Source of the DNA: Variovorax paradoxus B4
GTDB lineage: Bacteria; Pseudomonadota; Gammaproteobacteria; Burkholderiales; Burkholderiaceae_C
Reading direction: 5' to 3'
Assembly: GCF_000463015.1 (NCBI RefSeq)
Contig: NC_022234.1
Location: 620,001-684,000 of the forward strand
DNA length: 64,000 bases
Shown: positions 16,567 to 28,313 of the stretch, piece by piece
Layout of the letters: every line of letters begins with the position of its first letter
How positions within the stretch are numbered: the first letter of the stretch is position 1
The notes under the pieces: generated by a model
Databases searched by the model: none
What the model was told of the DNA's origin: nothing
Seen by the model: only the letters and a program-made list of their open reading frames with translations
Program-made: the position numbers and the translations under genes

Positions 16567-19500
16567 TCAGGCGAGAAGTACCTCCGCGGCTTTCGTGCGC
16601 TGGGCGTGGCCCGGGTCGACGTTGAGGAAGTCAGACAGCGCCGGGTTGACGGGCTGCTGCGGGTCTTGCGCATGGCCCGCATCGAGCATCGCCTGGAGCT
16701 CGACGGCCGAGGGTTGCATCGTATCGACGATGAAGCGCACGCCACCATGCTGAGGAGGCGTTGGCTTCGGGTTCGGTGTCGGGTTGGGTGTTGCCGTCGA
16801 CCTGGGTATTGGTGTCGGAGTGAACGTCGGGGTAGGGGACGGGCCCGGCACCGGCGTGGTCGTCGCCGAAGGGGTGGGCAAAGGTGTCGGTGTCTGCGTC
16901 GGCGTGGGGGTCGGTGTGGGGGCAGGAGCCGGCTGGTTCTGCTGCGGCTTCTTGTTCTTCTCGTGCATCGACCATTCCTCGGCGGCCACCCGTGCGGCGA
17001 CGGCCACGCCCAGCAGCACCAGCGGCGGCGCGCCGCGGCGGATCCAGCCGTGCGAGGTCTCGGTCGGGCTCGTCCTGGCCTCGCCGAGCGGGGCATTGAA
17101 GTAGTTGGTCAGGCGCGAGTGGTAGACCATCGGGCCCATCTGCCGGTTCGAGCGGTACTCGTCCAGATAGTCCTTCTGCGTGCCGCGGAAGATGCCCACG
17201 TCGCTCGCCACCTTCAGCAGCTGCGGTGTCGCGAGATCCCATTGGCCGCCGCGGATGTACATGTAGGCCTGGATGCTGTCGGAGATCGTCAGCCCGATCG
17301 TTCCGCTGGAGTCGCCCCACGACGAGAACTGCGCCAGGCGCTGCGTGAAGGTGCGCTTGACCATCGGGCCGCCGTCAGGTGCGACGCCGTCGTGCGTGAC
17401 GGCCTTCGGGTTGCCCAGGCCGATGAGGACGCGCCTGAACCACGAGTAGCCGTTGGTGGCCTTGTAGACCGGCAGCGGATTGCCGTTCTTGTCGAGCGGC
17501 GGCGTGGTGGCCTTGGGCGGCGGCGCCTGGCCGGCCTCGGGCGCGGGGGCATCGGTCGATCCGCGCTCGCTCATGACATGCCCGCTGCGTGCCTGCGCGA
17601 TCGAGGCATAGCGGTTCGCCACGCTGGCGCCGAGGCCGGTGGCGTTGCCCACGGCATAGTGCAGGCTGCCTTCGTTGCTGATCCACTGGCGCACGCCGTC
17701 GAGCGTGGTGATGTCCCAGGTCCACTGGTGGCTCGGCGCGTCGAAGAAGGGGTTCAGGTACAGCCGCGTGCCTGCCGAGTGGCTCAGCCCGAAGCTCAGC
17801 ACGCGCGCCCCGAACAGCGTGCGGCCCACCGGCGAGTTCGGCGACGTGAGCTTGCCGGGGCTCTGGTCCAGCACCGCGCGCGAGCGTGCGTCCGACGGGT
17901 TGACGCGCAGTGTTTCCGCCGCCATCGCGATGGTCTGGCGGTCGGCCTTCGGAATGCCGCGGAATGCGCCGCGGGCTCCCGTGGTCTGGCGCGCGACCGT
18001 GTCGAGCGGAATGTCCTCCAGCGTCCTGAGCGCGGCGTTGACGTCGCCGTTCTTGCTCGCCAAGGTCTGAACCGCGTCGCGGTAGCGTGCGCGGTCCGCG
18101 CCCGGCACGTTGCGCAGCAGGCGCCCGCGCACGGCGCCCGCATGCTGGGTGCCGCGTCCCACTTCAGGGGCGGTCATCAGCAGCGCCGCGGCTTCGGCGT
18201 CGCGGGGGTTGGCGTTGAAGGCCTTCAGCGCCTGGGCGTAGTCGTTGCGAAGCGCGGGCGGAATGCGGTTGAACAGGCCGCGCTTGCCGATCACCGGGCG
18301 CGCGCTGCGTTCGATGGCGCCCTTGTAGAGCGTGTCGAGAGCTGTGGCGTCGTCGGGGTTCCTCGCCAGCACCTTCAGCGCTTCGCCATAGTCGCTGCGG
18401 CCCTGGATGCCGCGCCGCGCCGCGTGCCAGCTGTCGAGCTGGCTCTTGAGCTGGAACAGCGAGGCCTCGCGCTTGGCCGGGTCGGCGATGTTGCCGATCA
18501 GCGCGAAGGTGTCCTGGTCCTTGGGGTTGAGGTACTTCTGCAGCCGGATCTTGCCGCCCTGCTTCAGGCCCGCGATGCTGCCGCGGTAGAAGAAGGCTTC
18601 GTAGGCGTAGCGAAGGAACACGGCGCGCGCACCGACGTAGCCGCCCAGTGACGCGCCGGCGACGCCGAGCGCCGGGTTGGTCATGTTCAGGCCCAGTGCC
18701 CCGCCCCCGAGGCGGACCGCACCGTAGAAGGCCGCGCCGGTGCCGATCATGTAGCCGACCGACTTGGCGAAGATCCGTCTCTTCTGCGCCGGCGACATCA
18801 CCTGGTCGTTCGTCTCCATCGTCTTGTGCGGATCGACGAAGACCTCGCCGGGCTTCGGCGCATGCGCAGCCTGCCGGTTGCTGATGCTGACCGGGTGTAC
18901 TGCGCCGTCGGGGCGCACGCCGACGATGCCGTCGAACTGCGCCTGGGTGAAGCGTCCGGTGGCCGCGACCTGCGCCATCTCGGTCTTCGGGCCGATCAGC
19001 CGCACCACGCCCACGAGGCCGCTGCCTTCGGTGTTCGCCTGCGCGGCCGCCGCCGCGCGCGCAGTCTCGAAGCTGGAGTACACATGCGAGCGGTCGAGCA
19101 GCGCGAAGGTGGCATCGGGCGCGCCCTGGTTGAGGCTGGCCGCGTCCTTCGCAAGGACGTAGCGCCCGCCGATGAAGTCTGGTGCGCCGATGAACGAAGG
19201 CGCCTGGCCGCGTGCCCATTGCATGAAGCGCGTGCGCAGCGGAATGTCGCGCGCGGCATGGCCGTCCGGCGAGCCGGCGCTTGCGAGGTAGAGCGTCTGC
19301 TCGATGTCCTCGGGAGTGGCCGCGGCTTTGCTTGTCTGGAGTTCGCGCAGCGTTGCCGGGCCGGCATAGGCGGGGCGTGGCTTGGTGTAGTCGCTCGGCC
19401 CTTCGAGCAGTGCGTCCATGTCGGGTTCGAGCATCGCGAGCCCCGTGGATTCGCCGGCCTGGTGGTTGGCGGCGGCCGTGCTCGGTGCCGCCGGTGCGGA

Positions 19501-22500
19501 CGCACCCTCGCGCCATGCGGCCGAATGCACGTTCGGAATGCCGATGGGCATCGGCTGTCCGTCCGCGCCGACGTGCACCGAACCCATGATCTCCTCGGGC
19601 GCCGCGCGGCCGCGCTTCGTCAGCGGCGCCATGCTGCCGTCGGGATGGATGCGGTACACCCAGGCGCCGCCTCTCTGCTGCGCCGCGGCGGAGGCCTCCG
19701 CGAAGGTCCCGAAGGTGTTGTTGCGCTTGGCGCGCACGCCGGTGCCGCCATACATGATCTCGCCCGGCGCCATCGGATGGACCGCGAAGCGCACGTTCGA
19801 ACCCGCGGCGGGGTCCTCGGTGATGCGGGTCGTCACCGCGGCTTCATCGGGCGAGGGTTGCAACGGGCGCAGCCCAGATCCGGGCTCGCTCGCGCGCTGG
19901 TGGAACGCAACGAGCCTGTCGCCGCGCAGCGCGACCTGCAACCAGCTGCGTCCGGTGCCGAGCGTGGTCGGCGCCAGGGGCGTGCCATGCGCATCCACGC
20001 CGGTGGCGACGGGGCCCCATGGCAGGCCACCCGTCTTGACGGAGGGCGTGTCGGTGTCGCCGCGGCCGGCGCCGGCCGTGCGGGGCCGCTCGGGAGCGAT
20101 CGGTCGTGCCGCGCGCGGCGGCTCCGGCACGGCGGATGCGGCGCGCGGCGCCACGGGTTGCGCAGCGGCCGGCTCGATCGGCAGGCCCGGGCGAAAGCGC
20201 GCGTAGACCGGCGGGCCCTGCACCGGGATGTCGTCGTAGACGGTGCGCCCGTTCTCGCGGATTCCGACGATGGGCAGCGACTGCATCGGCTCGGCCTTGA
20301 GCGCGCCTGCGTTGTAGGAGCTGCCTTCGTCGCTCAGGGAGATGCTCCGGGTGTAGACGGAGCCCGGCGCGTTCTGGTCGCGGTTGGTCATCACGACCGA
20401 CTCGGTTGCCGCGTACACGTCGTGGCCGAGCAGCGTGGCCAGGCGCTGCGCCAGCGGCACCGCGCCGTCTCCGCTGAGGCACGACAGCATCAGTACCGGC
20501 TGGCCGCGATAGTTCTCGTGCGCGACGATGGCTCGCGCCAGCCCCTCGGCCGTGAGCGGATTGCCGTTTGCGTCGTTCATCATGCCTTCGAGCCCGTGGC
20601 CGTTGACCGCGAAATAGCCCTCGGGAATGGGGACCGCCTCGCTCGCGGGCTGGCCGTCGCTGCGGCGCACCGTGCGCTCGCCCGGCGCGAAGATCTCGAG
20701 GTCGGCCACGCGGCGGCGGAAGGCGTTGATCCCCATCTCGCTTCGGCCGGACTGCGTGTTGAGCAGGTCGACGCGCCGGCCGCTGGCACTGGTGTAGATC
20801 AGCGGCTGGCCCGGCGCATAGCCCTCGGGATAGGCGATGCGCAGGGCGGGCCTGTCCGGATGGGCGGTGATCTGCGTGGCCTTCGCGGGGCCGCCTTGTG
20901 CGGGGTCGACTTTCACGGTGGCCAGCACGGCTTCGGGCGGGACGCTGCCGTCCGGCGCGATGCTTGCCGCGTCCACGATCGCGATCTCGTCGCCCAGCGA
21001 GACCCAGCCCTGGGGCTGCACCGCCGCGAGCGCTTCGTCGAGGGTGGCGTAGTGAGTGGGCAGGACACTGGAGAAGTCGCCGCTGGCTTCGCCCCTTGCA
21101 TGGTCGCTGGCGCGCTGCGCGGCACTCGGGCTGTCCGTGCCGGCAGGCAAGCCGTCGCGGTGAGCGGCGAGGATGATGCCGCTGTCGTCATGGGTGCGCG
21201 GATAGAGGTAGTAGCGCACGCCCTCGGCTTCGCCGCCGGCAGCGAACACGGTCAGCAGCGAATCCGACCAGTTCGTGGTGCCGAGACGGCGGGTCGCCGG
21301 CAGCGGATAGCTCGTGGGCCCGCCGAGCTCGGGGTCCTGCGCCGGCCTGTAGACGGCGAAGCTGCCCTCATCACCCTTGGCGGGCGATGCCGGCGTGGAC
21401 TTCACGCTCACCAGATCCTTTGTGCCTGCGTTGTGCTCCAGCTCGATGCGTTGCGCCGAGCGCACGAAGGGGGCATTGGCGCGCGGTGCGTCTTCCGCAA
21501 TGTTCGAGCCCGGGCTCGTGCGTTTTTCCTGGGGACTGCGTGCGCCCGTCGGTGCGCGCGCGGTCCCCGGGGCATCGGCGGTATCGCCCGCGCGCCGCAC
21601 CGAGGTCATGACCGGGTTGAACGAGACATCGGTCACGATGGACGGCAGCGCCGCCGGACCGGCCACGTCGGCGGGCACCGCACGCGGCGTCGACGGCCAC
21701 GCGACGCTCATGCGTGGCGCTTCGCGGAACGGCGTGAGCGCGTCGGGCGTCGTCGTTGCGTCCGCCGGCCGCGCGGTGTTCGCGGGCGGCGGCTTGATCG
21801 CGTTGTGCACGCGCACGTAGCCCTTGGCGAAGATCGGCGAGGCAAAGCCCGCGGCGTTGACGCCGAGCATCATGATCTGCTGCTCGCGCTCGGCCGGGGT
21901 CATCTGGTCCCAGTTCTTCACCAGCGAGTGCACGCCTTCTCCGGTGGCGTAAGCACTGCCGAGGCCGAGCGGCTTGGAGGCCATCGCCGCGGGCTTGCCC
22001 CAGGCCTGGGCGGTCTGCGCGTAGCGCGCGAAGTCGGCCGCGCGTGCCTGTGCCGTCACGGCGTCGCCGGCGGCTTCCGCGGCCGTGGCCGCCTTGGCGG
22101 CCCGGCCCGCGCGCAGCGCGGCCATGGTGGCGCGCGTGGAGGCGCCCACCACCGGCACGCTGACCGTCGAGAGACCGAGGTTCAGCCAATCCATGCGCGC
22201 CTGCTCGCTGTTCGCCGGATTGATGCTCTGGCCGTGCGTGCTGAGCTTGTTCAGGTCCTCGACCGAGGTCGCGACGCCGTAGCCCGCCGCGAGCACGGTG
22301 AGCGCGCCGGCAGCCAGCATGACGCCAGGCGCCGCGAGCGTGCCGAAGGAGCCGACCGTCAGCGCCACGCCAGCCACCAGGCCGACGCCGGCGACCACCA
22401 TGTCCAGGTGTTTCTCGCGCCGGAAGGTCTGCCACCCGGTCTCGGTGCGCGCGTCGCCGGCGAAGAGCTTGACGTTGCCGTTGGCGTCGAGCGAGTAGCT

Positions 22501-25500
22501 GGCGTCCTCGGGCGTGACGAGCTTCACGCCCTCGACCGGCAGGCTGTTGTTGGCGCGGTAGTCCGTGAGGTCCTTGTAGGTCCAGGCCTGTTCGTCGACG
22601 AGCTGGGTCTCGCCGGGCTTGTCCTTGCTCTCCACCTTGAAGATCGCCGTCTTGATGATGCCGCCGTCGTCGCTGTCGAGCGCGTAGACGACGGGCAGCA
22701 CGGTCACGCGCGCGTGCTCGCCGCCGACTTCCACCACCTTGTCGACCATCTTCGAGAGCAGGTCCTTCTGCGCGTCGCCGAGGTTGCCAAAGAGGCGCTG
22801 GTTCTGCCGGAGGCGCTCGCTGTCGGCCGGCGTCGCGGCATCGAGCGAGCGGTCGGGGTTCCAGCCGAGCGCCAGGCCGATCTCGTTCTCGATCTGCGTG
22901 CGGCCCTTCATGGCGATCGGGCCGCCGCCGTACTGCACGAACTGGTCGTTCATGATGGCCTGCGCCATCACCTGAGGGTTCTGCTCGAACAGCCGATAGA
23001 GTGCGCGCTTGTCGTCGCGCTGGCTGAACGGCAGGTTCTGGATGGTGAAGCTCTGCTGCTGCGCGTAGGCGTTGTCGCGTGCGCCGGCGGCCTGGTAGCG
23101 CACGGCCGTGTCCGACTGGGTCTGCGCCGCCTGCAGCTTCTTCCAGGTGTCGCTGCCGGTCTCGGCCAGGCCGGGGTTGGCGCTCTTCCATTTCTCGTGC
23201 GCAGACTTCGCGGCGGCGAGATCGCGCGCCGCGGCGTCGGCGTGGAACTTGTTGACCGAGCTGAGCCAGTCCTTTCGGGCGGCGTCGGCCCTGTCGCGTG
23301 CATCGTCGGCGGTCTGCTGCGGCGAGGTGGCGTAGCACATCTGCGCGCGGCCCGCGCGCTTGTCGGCTTCGATGCGCTGGCGCGCGTGGTTGGCCTCTTG
23401 CCAGGTGATCGCGGCGTCGACCGCGGCCTGTTCGTTCTGGGCGATGGTGACGCGCGCCTTGGCGTCGTCGAGGTCATTGCCCAGCGCGGTGCGGTCGCCG
23501 GTGCCTGCGTCGTAGGCGTCCTGCGCCTTGTCGCGCGCCTTGATCGCGTCCGTGAGGTTCTGGTCCACCGTCTTCTTGCGCGGCGCGAGGTCGTCGCCGA
23601 AGTTCAGCGTGGGCGCGGGCTTGCCGTCGGGCCCGGGCGCCGGCTGCGCGCCGGGCTGCGGCGGCGCGTCGGCCGCGGCCTGCGCCAGGCGCTTCTCGAC
23701 GTCGGCGCGGGCGCTGCGCGCCTTGGCGAGGCCGCCGTCGCCGAACTCGGAGGTCTTCCACCGCGCGGCCGTGGCCGGGTTCATCTTGTAGGTGCCGGCG
23801 CGCACCGAGAAGTCGACCATCTGGCCCTGGTCGGACTTCTGCCAGCCGAAGACCTTCGAGTCCTTCTTGATCGTGACGTCGTAGCCTCCCTTGCCGTCCG
23901 CGCGCACTTCGATGTCGTCGGGCGAGAGGCCGCGCGGCAGGCCCTCGGCACTGACCTTGCCGTCCTCGCCGCGCTTGATGTTCCAGGTCGGGTCGTAGTT
24001 CTTCGGGTAGACGTCGCCGGTCGTCGACTTGTCGCCGTTCATGAACATCGTCAGCTGCGGCTTGGCGAAGCTCGTGCGGTCGTACTGGTAGCGCGCGGCA
24101 TACCAGGCGCGTTCGGCATCGATCTGACCGAGCTGGGTCTCGATGTCGCGCTTGGCGAGGTCCAGCGCGTCGAGTTCGTCGAGCGCCTTCTGCTGCTCGG
24201 CCTCGGTGGCCTTGCTGCCGGGCGCGGTGAGCGTCTTCACTTCCGCGGCCTTCTTGTCGTAGGCCTCCTGCGCCGCGGGCAGCTGCGTCTCGCGCATCTT
24301 CTTCTCGTCGTCGCCCGAGAGCTTCGGCTGCGCGGCGTCGGCCTGGCGCTGGGCCTCGCGCGCCGCGACGCGCAGGTCCTCGAGCTTGCCGCCGTCCACG
24401 GTCTTGCCCGCGGCCTGGTCGCGTTCGGCCGCACGCAGGTCCTGCATGGCCTTCAGCGCATTGGCGTCAGCCTGCGCGGCGCGCTGCTGCTCGAGCGCCC
24501 GGCCCAGGTCCTGAGGCTTGGCGTTGGCGACGGCGCTGTTGGCGTCGGTCAGCCCCTGGTTGATCTTGTCCGCGCGATCGAGATAGCCGGTCGCGTCGAG
24601 CTTGGCGCGGCTACCGTCGGCGCCGCCGAAGAGGTCGTCCTTGACCGCGTTCAGCGTGGTCGTGGTCTGGTCGCTGCGGGCCTTGGCGGCATCGCGCTTG
24701 TCGTTCGCGGCGTACAGCGCGGCGGTCAGCGGATCGAGTTCGGTCTTCTTGTCGCCGTCGACGTAGAAGTATTTGCCGTCGATGTTGCGGACCTTCTTGC
24801 CTTCCTCGCTGCCGGGCTTGGCCCAGAACGCGGGATCGTAGCCGTCGGGATCGATGTTCCGCGTCGTGGTCTTGTCGCCGTCGTGCTCGGTCACCGTGAC
24901 GCGGGCGGGGCGCTGCAGCGATGCCGCATTCCATGCGCCTTCGGCGTCGGTCTTTGCGTTCTCGGCGTCGCTGGCCCCGAGCTTAGCGTCGAGGTCGTCG
25001 CTCAGCGCGTGCATGTAGCGCTGGCCCTGCTGCGCATCGCGCAAGGCCGCGTCGGCCTTCTGGATCTCCTTGGCATCGCCGCCGGCCACCGCCTGGTCGT
25101 ACTTGAAGCTGAACTCCTTGACCTCTGCGTCGGCGACGCGCGCGTTGTAGTCGGCATCGACCGTGCCGAGGGTGTTGGTCTTCGGGTTCTGCGGGTCCGA
25201 CGGATCGGTGGTGCCGAAGGCATTCTCGGCGCTCTGGAGTTCGGACTTGGCGCGGTTGGCCACGGCGCGCAGGCGCTCGGCCTCGGCCTGGGCGTTCTGC
25301 TTCGCGGTGACGAGCGTGTCGTTGCGGCCACCGTCGGTGCTGAAACCTGCGGCGTATTTTTCGGCCTTGGTGGCGGCCGCATCGGCGTCCTGGGCGCGGC
25401 TGCGCGCGTCGGCCACTTGCGCCTTACCGGCCTGACCGGCGTCGTACTGTTCGCCGCGCAACTGGCGCACTTCGGGCGAGTCCGCGCGCACGCCGTCGCG

Positions 25501-26313
25501 CGCCTTGTCGATGTATTTGCCGATGCTCTTCGGGTCGAACACGCCGCCCTTGTCGAGCGCGGCGTGAGCGTCGGCCGTCACCTTGTCGATGGCGTCGTTC
25601 GGGTCCTTGCCTTCGGCGATCGCCCTGAGGCTGGCCTTGCGCATGTCCTGCTCGGCGGCCTGCAGCCAGTCTGTCATGGCGGTGTCGACCGCGGTCTTCT
25701 GTTCCCTGGTGCCGTCGCCGCCGTTCGCCTGCGCCTTGAACACCGGCTTGGCGGCGGTCTGCGCCTTCTCGAGCAGGGCTTGGGTGCCCGGGCTGGTCGC
25801 AGGGGCCTGGCCCTTGGGCTGGTTGGCCGGCGGCTCGAAGATGACATTCATCTTCTGCGCCGCGTCGACCTTGCCCTGCGCGGCGCGCGTGGCCTCCGAG
25901 GGGTTGTTGTCCGCACGGCGCTGCCGGATCTCGTCGAGCTTCGCGTCCGCGAGTGTGGACTGCTTGTCCTTGAGGTTGCTTGCCGCTTCCTGCTTGAGCG
26001 CATCGCGCTCGGCCGCGTCGCTGGCGCTGCGCGCCTTGGTGGCTTCCTGCTGATCGGCTTCGGCCTTGCTTTTCTCGGCCTTGGCCTCGGCGGCTTCAGC
26101 GGCCTTGCGCGCTTCCTCCGCTTTGCGGCGCGCCGCTTCGGCCTGCTTGCGTGCTTCCTCGGCCTGCCGCCGCGCCTCTTCGGCCGCCCGCTTCGCCGCG
26201 GCTTCCGCCTGGCGCCGCAGCTCTTCGGCAGCCCTGGCGGCCGCCAAGGCATCCATCGCTGCCTGTGCGGCGGATTTCGATCCCGACCCATCGCTGCTGA
26301 TTGCTAGAACCAT
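16567..26313 (-). CDS. Giant 3248-residue multidomain protein, probable secreted effector or toxin
   Basis: Rough domain order by residue: 10-110, Ala/Glu/Lys/Arg-rich coiled coil ([18 protein letters not shown] repeated style); 110-1060, long helical/charged region with many KAAE-type heptads; ~1110-1300, a globular block ([18 protein letters not shown]) I think belongs to DUF4781, from memory; ~1308-1354, hydrophobic glycine-rich segment; ~1700-1820, ~2120-2265 and ~2365-2485, three related modules; ~1900-1945, GYFAVNGHG and VLMLSCLSG, a His/Cys pair like clan-CD peptidases; ~2508-2578, further hydrophobic helices; ~2630-2830, four ~50-residue repeats; ~3115-3175, a Thr/Pro tract; then a short acidic tail. 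No signal peptide. It lies downstream of sctQR on the same strand, 196 nt after sctR, which suggests export by the neighbouring type III system (inference). Alternatives are a polymorphic toxin or a structural giant protein. Confidence 0.85.
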   Translation of the reverse strand: MVLAISSDGSGSKSAAQAAMDALAAARAAEELRRQAEAAAKRAAEEARRQAEEARKQAEAARRKAEEARKAAEAAEAKAEKSKAEADQQEATKARSASDAAERDALKQEAASNLKDKQSTLADAKLDEIRQRRADNNPSEATRAAQGKVDAAQKMNVIFEPPANQPKGQAPATSPGTQALLEKAQTAAKPVFKAQANGGDGTREQKTAVDTAMTDWLQAAEQDMRKASLRAIAEGKDPNDAIDKVTADAHAALDKGGVFDPKSIGKYIDKARDGVRADSPEVRQLRGEQYDAGQAGKAQVADARSRAQDADAAATKAEKYAAGFSTDGGRNDTLVTAKQNAQAEAERLRAVANRAKSELQSAENAFGTTDPSDPQNPKTNTLGTVDADYNARVADAEVKEFSFKYDQAVAGGDAKEIQKADAALRDAQQGQRYMHALSDDLDAKLGASDAENAKTDAEGAWNAASLQRPARVTVTEHDGDKTTTRNIDPDGYDPAFWAKPGSEEGKKVRNIDGKYFYVDGDKKTELDPLTAALYAANDKRDAAKARSDQTTTTLNAVKDDLFGGADGSRAKLDATGYLDRADKINQGLTDANSAVANAKPQDLGRALEQQRAAQADANALKAMQDLRAAERDQAAGKTVDGGKLEDLRVAAREAQRQADAAQPKLSGDDEKKMRETQLPAAQEAYDKKAAEVKTLTAPGSKATEAEQQKALDELDALDLAKRDIETQLGQIDAERAWYAARYQYDRTSFAKPQLTMFMNGDKSTTGDVYPKNYDPTWNIKRGEDGKVSAEGLPRGLSPDDIEVRADGKGGYDVTIKKDSKVFGWQKSDQGQMVDFSVRAGTYKMNPATAARWKTSEFGDGGLAKARSARADVEKRLAQAAADAPPQPGAQPAPGPDGKPAPTLNFGDDLAPRKKTVDQNLTDAIKARDKAQDAYDAGTGDRTALGNDLDDAKARVTIAQNEQAAVDAAITWQEANHARQRIEADKRAGRAQMCYATSPQQTADDARDRADAARKDWLSSVNKFHADAAARDLAAAKSAHEKWKSANPGLAETGSDTWKKLQAAQTQSDTAVRYQAAGARDNAYAQQQSFTIQNLPFSQRDDKRALYRLFEQNPQVMAQAIMNDQFVQYGGGPIAMKGRTQIENEIGLALGWNPDRSLDAATPADSERLRQNQRLFGNLGDAQKDLLSKMVDKVVEVGGEHARVTVLPVVYALDSDDGGIIKTAIFKVESKDKPGETQLVDEQAWTYKDLTDYRANNSLPVEGVKLVTPEDASYSLDANGNVKLFAGDARTETGWQTFRREKHLDMVVAGVGLVAGVALTVGSFGTLAAPGVMLAAGALTVLAAGYGVATSVEDLNKLSTHGQSINPANSEQARMDWLNLGLSTVSVPVVGASTRATMAALRAGRAAKAATAAEAAGDAVTAQARAADFARYAQTAQAWGKPAAMASKPLGLGSAYATGEGVHSLVKNWDQMTPAEREQQIMMLGVNAAGFASPIFAKGYVRVHNAIKPPPANTARPADATTTPDALTPFREAPRMSVAWPSTPRAVPADVAGPAALPSIVTDVSFNPVMTSVRRAGDTADAPGTARAPTGARSPQEKRTSPGSNIAEDAPRANAPFVRSAQRIELEHNAGTKDLVSVKSTPASPAKGDEGSFAVYRPAQDPELGGPTSYPLPATRRLGTTNWSDSLLTVFAAGGEAEGVRYYLYPRTHDDSGIILAAHRDGLPAGTDSPSAAQRASDHARGEASGDFSSVLPTHYATLDEALAAVQPQGWVSLGDEIAIVDAASIAPDGSVPPEAVLATVKVDPAQGGPAKATQITAHPDRPALRIAYPEGYAPGQPLIYTSASGRRVDLLNTQSGRSEMGINAFRRRVADLEIFAPGERTVRRSDGQPASEAVPIPEGYFAVNGHGLEGMMNDANGNPLTAEGLARAIVAHENYRGQPVLMLSCLSGDGAVPLAQRLATLLGHDVYAATESVVMTNRDQNAPGSVYTRSISLSDEGSSYNAGALKAEPMQSLPIVGIRENGRTVYDDIPVQGPPVYARFRPGLPIEPAAAQPVAPRAASAVPEPPRAARPIAPERPRTAGAGRGDTDTPSVKTGGLPWGPVATGVDAHGTPLAPTTLGTGRSWLQVALRGDRLVAFHQRASEPGSGLRPLQPSPDEAAVTTRITEDPAAGSNVRFAVHPMAPGEIMYGGTGVRAKRNNTFGTFAEASAAAQQRGGAWVYRIHPDGSMAPLTKRGRAAPEEIMGSVHVGADGQPMPIGIPNVHSAAWREGASAPAAPSTAAANHQAGESTGLAMLEPDMDALLEGPSDYTKPRPAYAGPATLRELQTSKAAATPEDIEQTLYLASAGSPDGHAARDIPLRTRFMQWARGQAPSFIGAPDFIGGRYVLAKDAASLNQGAPDATFALLDRSHVYSSFETARAAAAAQANTEGSGLVGVVRLIGPKTEMAQVAATGRFTQAQFDGIVGVRPDGAVHPVSISNRQAAHAPKPGEVFVDPHKTMETNDQVMSPAQKRRIFAKSVGYMIGTGAAFYGAVRLGGGALGLNMTNPALGVAGASLGGYVGARAVFLRYAYEAFFYRGSIAGLKQGGKIRLQKYLNPKDQDTFALIGNIADPAKREASLFQLKSQLDSWHAARRGIQGRSDYGEALKVLARNPDDATALDTLYKGAIERSARPVIGKRGLFNRIPPALRNDYAQALKAFNANPRDAEAAALLMTAPEVGRGTQHAGAVRGRLLRNVPGADRARYRDAVQTLASKNGDVNAALRTLEDIPLDTVARQTTGARGAFRGIPKADRQTIAMAAETLRVNPSDARSRAVLDQSPGKLTSPNSPVGRTLFGARVLSFGLSHSAGTRLYLNPFFDAPSHQWTWDITTLDGVRQWISNEGSLHYAVGNATGLGASVANRYASIAQARSGHVMSERGSTDAPAPEAGQAPPPKATTPPLDKNGNPLPVYKATNGYSWFRRVLIGLGNPKAVTHDGVAPDGGPMVKRTFTQRLAQFSSWGDSSGTIGLTISDSIQAYMYIRGGQWDLATPQLLKVASDVGIFRGTQKDYLDEYRSNRQMGPMVYHSRLTNYFNAPLGEARTSPTETSHGWIRRGAPPLVLLGVAVAARVAAEEWSMHEKNKKPQQNQPAPAPTPTPTPTQTPTPLPTPSATTTPVPGPSPTPTFTPTPIPRSTATPNPTPNPKPTPPQHGGVRFIVDTMQPSAVELQAMLDAGHAQDPQQPVNPALSDFLNVDPGHAQRTKAAEVLLA
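16752..16940 (-). repeat. Thr-Pro repeat tract near the C-terminus of the giant protein
   Basis: About 60 residues of TP, PTPT and NPTPN units, low in complexity at DNA level too. Such tracts form stiff extended linkers. It separates the last hydrophobic segment from a ~55-residue tail beginning [14 protein letters not shown]. Confidence 0.8.
17825..18423 (-). repeat. Four ~50-residue helical repeats in the giant protein
   Basis: Units share RG.-.-.IP-.-R.-Y.-AL..L..NP.DA.A. Examples are [54 protein letters not shown] and [18 protein letters not shown]. They are divergent at DNA level, so they are old. They look like two-helix hairpins, as in solenoid scaffolds. Confidence 0.7.
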
Positions 26314-26509
26314 AAGACCCCGGATGAAGCTGCAGATTGAAAGAAGGGCGCACGGAACGGCCCGGCCGGCCCCGATGCCGCGCGAACTCTAAGTGGCATC
26401 CCCGCGTGCGGGCAACAACGAGTTCTCGTAGACGGGTGCGCGCCATGGCGTGGCTCCGCAGGGCCGCGCAATGCCTGCCGCGGCCGAAGAATCATGGGCC
26501 GCCGCGAGC

Positions 26510-27169
26510 TCATCGGTACGACAGCACCAGCCCGTGTACCAGTCGCGTCCAGCCGTCGAGCATCACGAACAGGAGCAGCTTGAACGGCAGGGAGATGGTG
26601 GTGGGCGAGATCATCGACATGCCCAGTGCCAGCAGCACCGTCGCGACGATCAGGTCGACCACGACGAACACCAGGTAGATGATGAAGCCGATCTGGAAGG
26701 CGCGCGTGAGCTCGCTGAGCGTGAAGCTAGGCACCAGCACCATGAAGTCGTCGTCCTTCAGCTGCTCGGCGCGCGCCTTCGGCCAGATGTTGGCGGCCGA
26801 CTTCAGAAAGAACTGCCGTTCGCGCTCGTGCGTGTGCTTCTGCAGGAACTCCTTCACCGGCGCCTTGGCCGCATCGATGACGGCCATGATGTCGCCAAGT
26901 CCTTCGCCCTTGGCGCCGAAGCTGCGGCCGCGCAATGCATCGCCGATGTCCATGCCCACCGGCGCCATGATGTAGACGGACAGGATGATCGCGATGCCGT
27001 TGAGCACCATGTTGGGCGGTGTCTGCTGCAGGCCCAGTGCGGTGCGCAGCAGGCCGAACACGATGACCAGCTTGGTGTAGCTCGTCACCATCAGCGCCAC
27101 GAACGGCGCGATGCCGAAGGCGACGATGAGCGCGACCAGGGTGAGGGGTTCGGGTAGTCCGCCTTGCAT
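26510..27169 (-). CDS. sctR: Type III export apparatus protein SctR
   Basis: ATG at 27169 gives 219 residues, normal for SctR/HrcR. It shows the family core VTSYTKLVIVFGLLRTALG, PPNMVLNGIAIILS and the terminal block FKLLLFVMLDGW. With SctS and SctT it builds the inner-membrane export gate. Here it is paired with sctQ on the minus strand, divergent from the rest of the cluster, as Q-R pairs are in Hrp2 systems. sctS, normally next to it, lies elsewhere in this cluster, between sctV and sctC. Confidence 0.95.
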   Translation of the reverse strand: MQGGLPEPLTLVALIVAFGIAPFVALMVTSYTKLVIVFGLLRTALGLQQTPPNMVLNGIAIILSVYIMAPVGMDIGDALRGRSFGAKGEGLGDIMAVIDAAKAPVKEFLQKHTHERERQFFLKSAANIWPKARAEQLKDDDFMVLVPSFTLSELTRAFQIGFIIYLVFVVVDLIVATVLLALGMSMISPTTISLPFKLLLFVMLDGWTRLVHGLVLSYR

Positions 27170-27197
27170 GGGTGTGGCCCGGGTGCGGGGTCCGCCT

Positions 27198-28313
27198 TCA
27201 GACTTCGCCCGGCGCGAACTCCGACACGCGCACGCCCAGACGGTCGCCCACCGCGACGAGATAGCCCTTGCCCAACACGTTGCCATGCGCAAGGATGCGC
27301 ACCGGGCTGCGGTTGAGTGGTTGGCTCAGGTCGAAGACATGCCCGGCGCGGATGTTCTTCAATTCGCCGAGCGACACGCAGAGGTCGCCGACCTCGAAGC
27401 GCAGCGTGACCTCCAGCGCATCGAGACGGTCGATCGGCAGGTTGGCGTTGTCCGCGGTATCGGTCGCGAGGGCGGGTATGTCTGGCTTCATGGCACTGTC
27501 TCTCGATTGCTGAACGGTGATGCGCGAGCCTTCGGCGAAGGCGGAAAGATGTCGCCCCGCGGGGCCTCCCAGCTCGGCCGCGACCACGATGGCGGCTCCC
27601 GAGGAACTCCATTGCTCGATGCCGATGATGTCGCCGGGACGGATGCTGCCGACCTCGCCCAGACGGATCGGCGTGCTGCCGAGGCGAAAGCTCACGGGCA
27701 GGCGCAGCGCGTCGAACGCATGGTCCGCGTGCGCGTTGTGCCGTGAAGCGGGGCCCGCCGGCACCAGCGCGTCCAGCGTGGCGGCATCCTCGAACTGCAC
27801 GAAGCCGCGCAGCACGGCGCTGCCTTCCAGGGGAATGGCAACGAAGAAGGCGGCGCGTTCGGGATCGCACTGCAGCAGCGCTGCCTGCAGGCCGCGTTCG
27901 TGGGACTCGCGCGCTTGCGCTTCGGAGGGTTGCCATTCGAAATGAAGACGCAGTGCCTTCTCGAGTGCGTCGATCAGCGGATGCAGCGCATCGGCGAGCA
28001 GGATGTAGCGCAGGTCGCGCGGCAGCAGGTCGATGCGGCGCTCGCCCAGCAGCGTCTGAAGGCTCGGCGCGTCCATCGCGAGATGGCCGACATGTGCACC
28101 GAGCCTGAAGCGGAAACTTTCTCGCGCCGTGCGCGCGAAAGCCGTGTCGTGGTGCCAGCGGATGCGGTAGCGCACGCCGCGCGCAGCCGTCATGTCGGGC
28201 AGCGGCGCCGCACCATACAGGCGATTGAGCGCGCGCACGTTCGCGGCATCGGCACGCGGCAATGCGCGTGCTTCGCCGAGTTCCGTCACTGCATCAGCGC
28301 CTGCGGCGGGCAT
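27198..28313 (-). CDS. sctQ: Type III sorting-platform protein SctQ
   Basis: 371 residues from ATG 28313. The C-terminal ~100 residues form a SpoA domain (LEVTLRFEVGDLCVSLGEL, VRILAHGNVLGKGYLVAVGD), and an earlier SpoA-like block covers ~205-265 (LRLPVSFRLGSTPIRLGEVG). SctQ makes the cytoplasmic pods that link SctK to the SctN/SctL ATPase. An in-frame ATG at 27491, behind GAGAGA, would give a 97-residue SctQ-C, as is made by internal initiation in other systems. sctR follows after 28 nt. Confidence 0.92.
   Translation of the reverse strand: MPAAGADAVTELGEARALPRADAANVRALNRLYGAAPLPDMTAARGVRYRIRWHHDTAFARTARESFRFRLGAHVGHLAMDAPSLQTLLGERRIDLLPRDLRYILLADALHPLIDALEKALRLHFEWQPSEAQARESHERGLQAALLQCDPERAAFFVAIPLEGSAVLRGFVQFEDAATLDALVPAGPASRHNAHADHAFDALRLPVSFRLGSTPIRLGEVGSIRPGDIIGIEQWSSSGAAIVVAAELGGPAGRHLSAFAEGSRITVQQSRDSAMKPDIPALATDTADNANLPIDRLDALEVTLRFEVGDLCVSLGELKNIRAGHVFDLSQPLNRSPVRILAHGNVLGKGYLVAVGDRLGVRVSEFAPGEV

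Noticed and set aside
16752..16940. CRISPR-like periodicity
   Set aside because: The repetition is a coding Thr-Pro tract of a few bases per unit, with no spacers.
18826..26307. A 2493-codon open frame antisense to the giant gene
   Set aside because: It mirrors the opposite strand, lacks a ribosome site and domain motifs, and has the Leu/Arg/Gly/His bias expected from the complement of GC-rich codons. The minus-strand protein has clear folded blocks.
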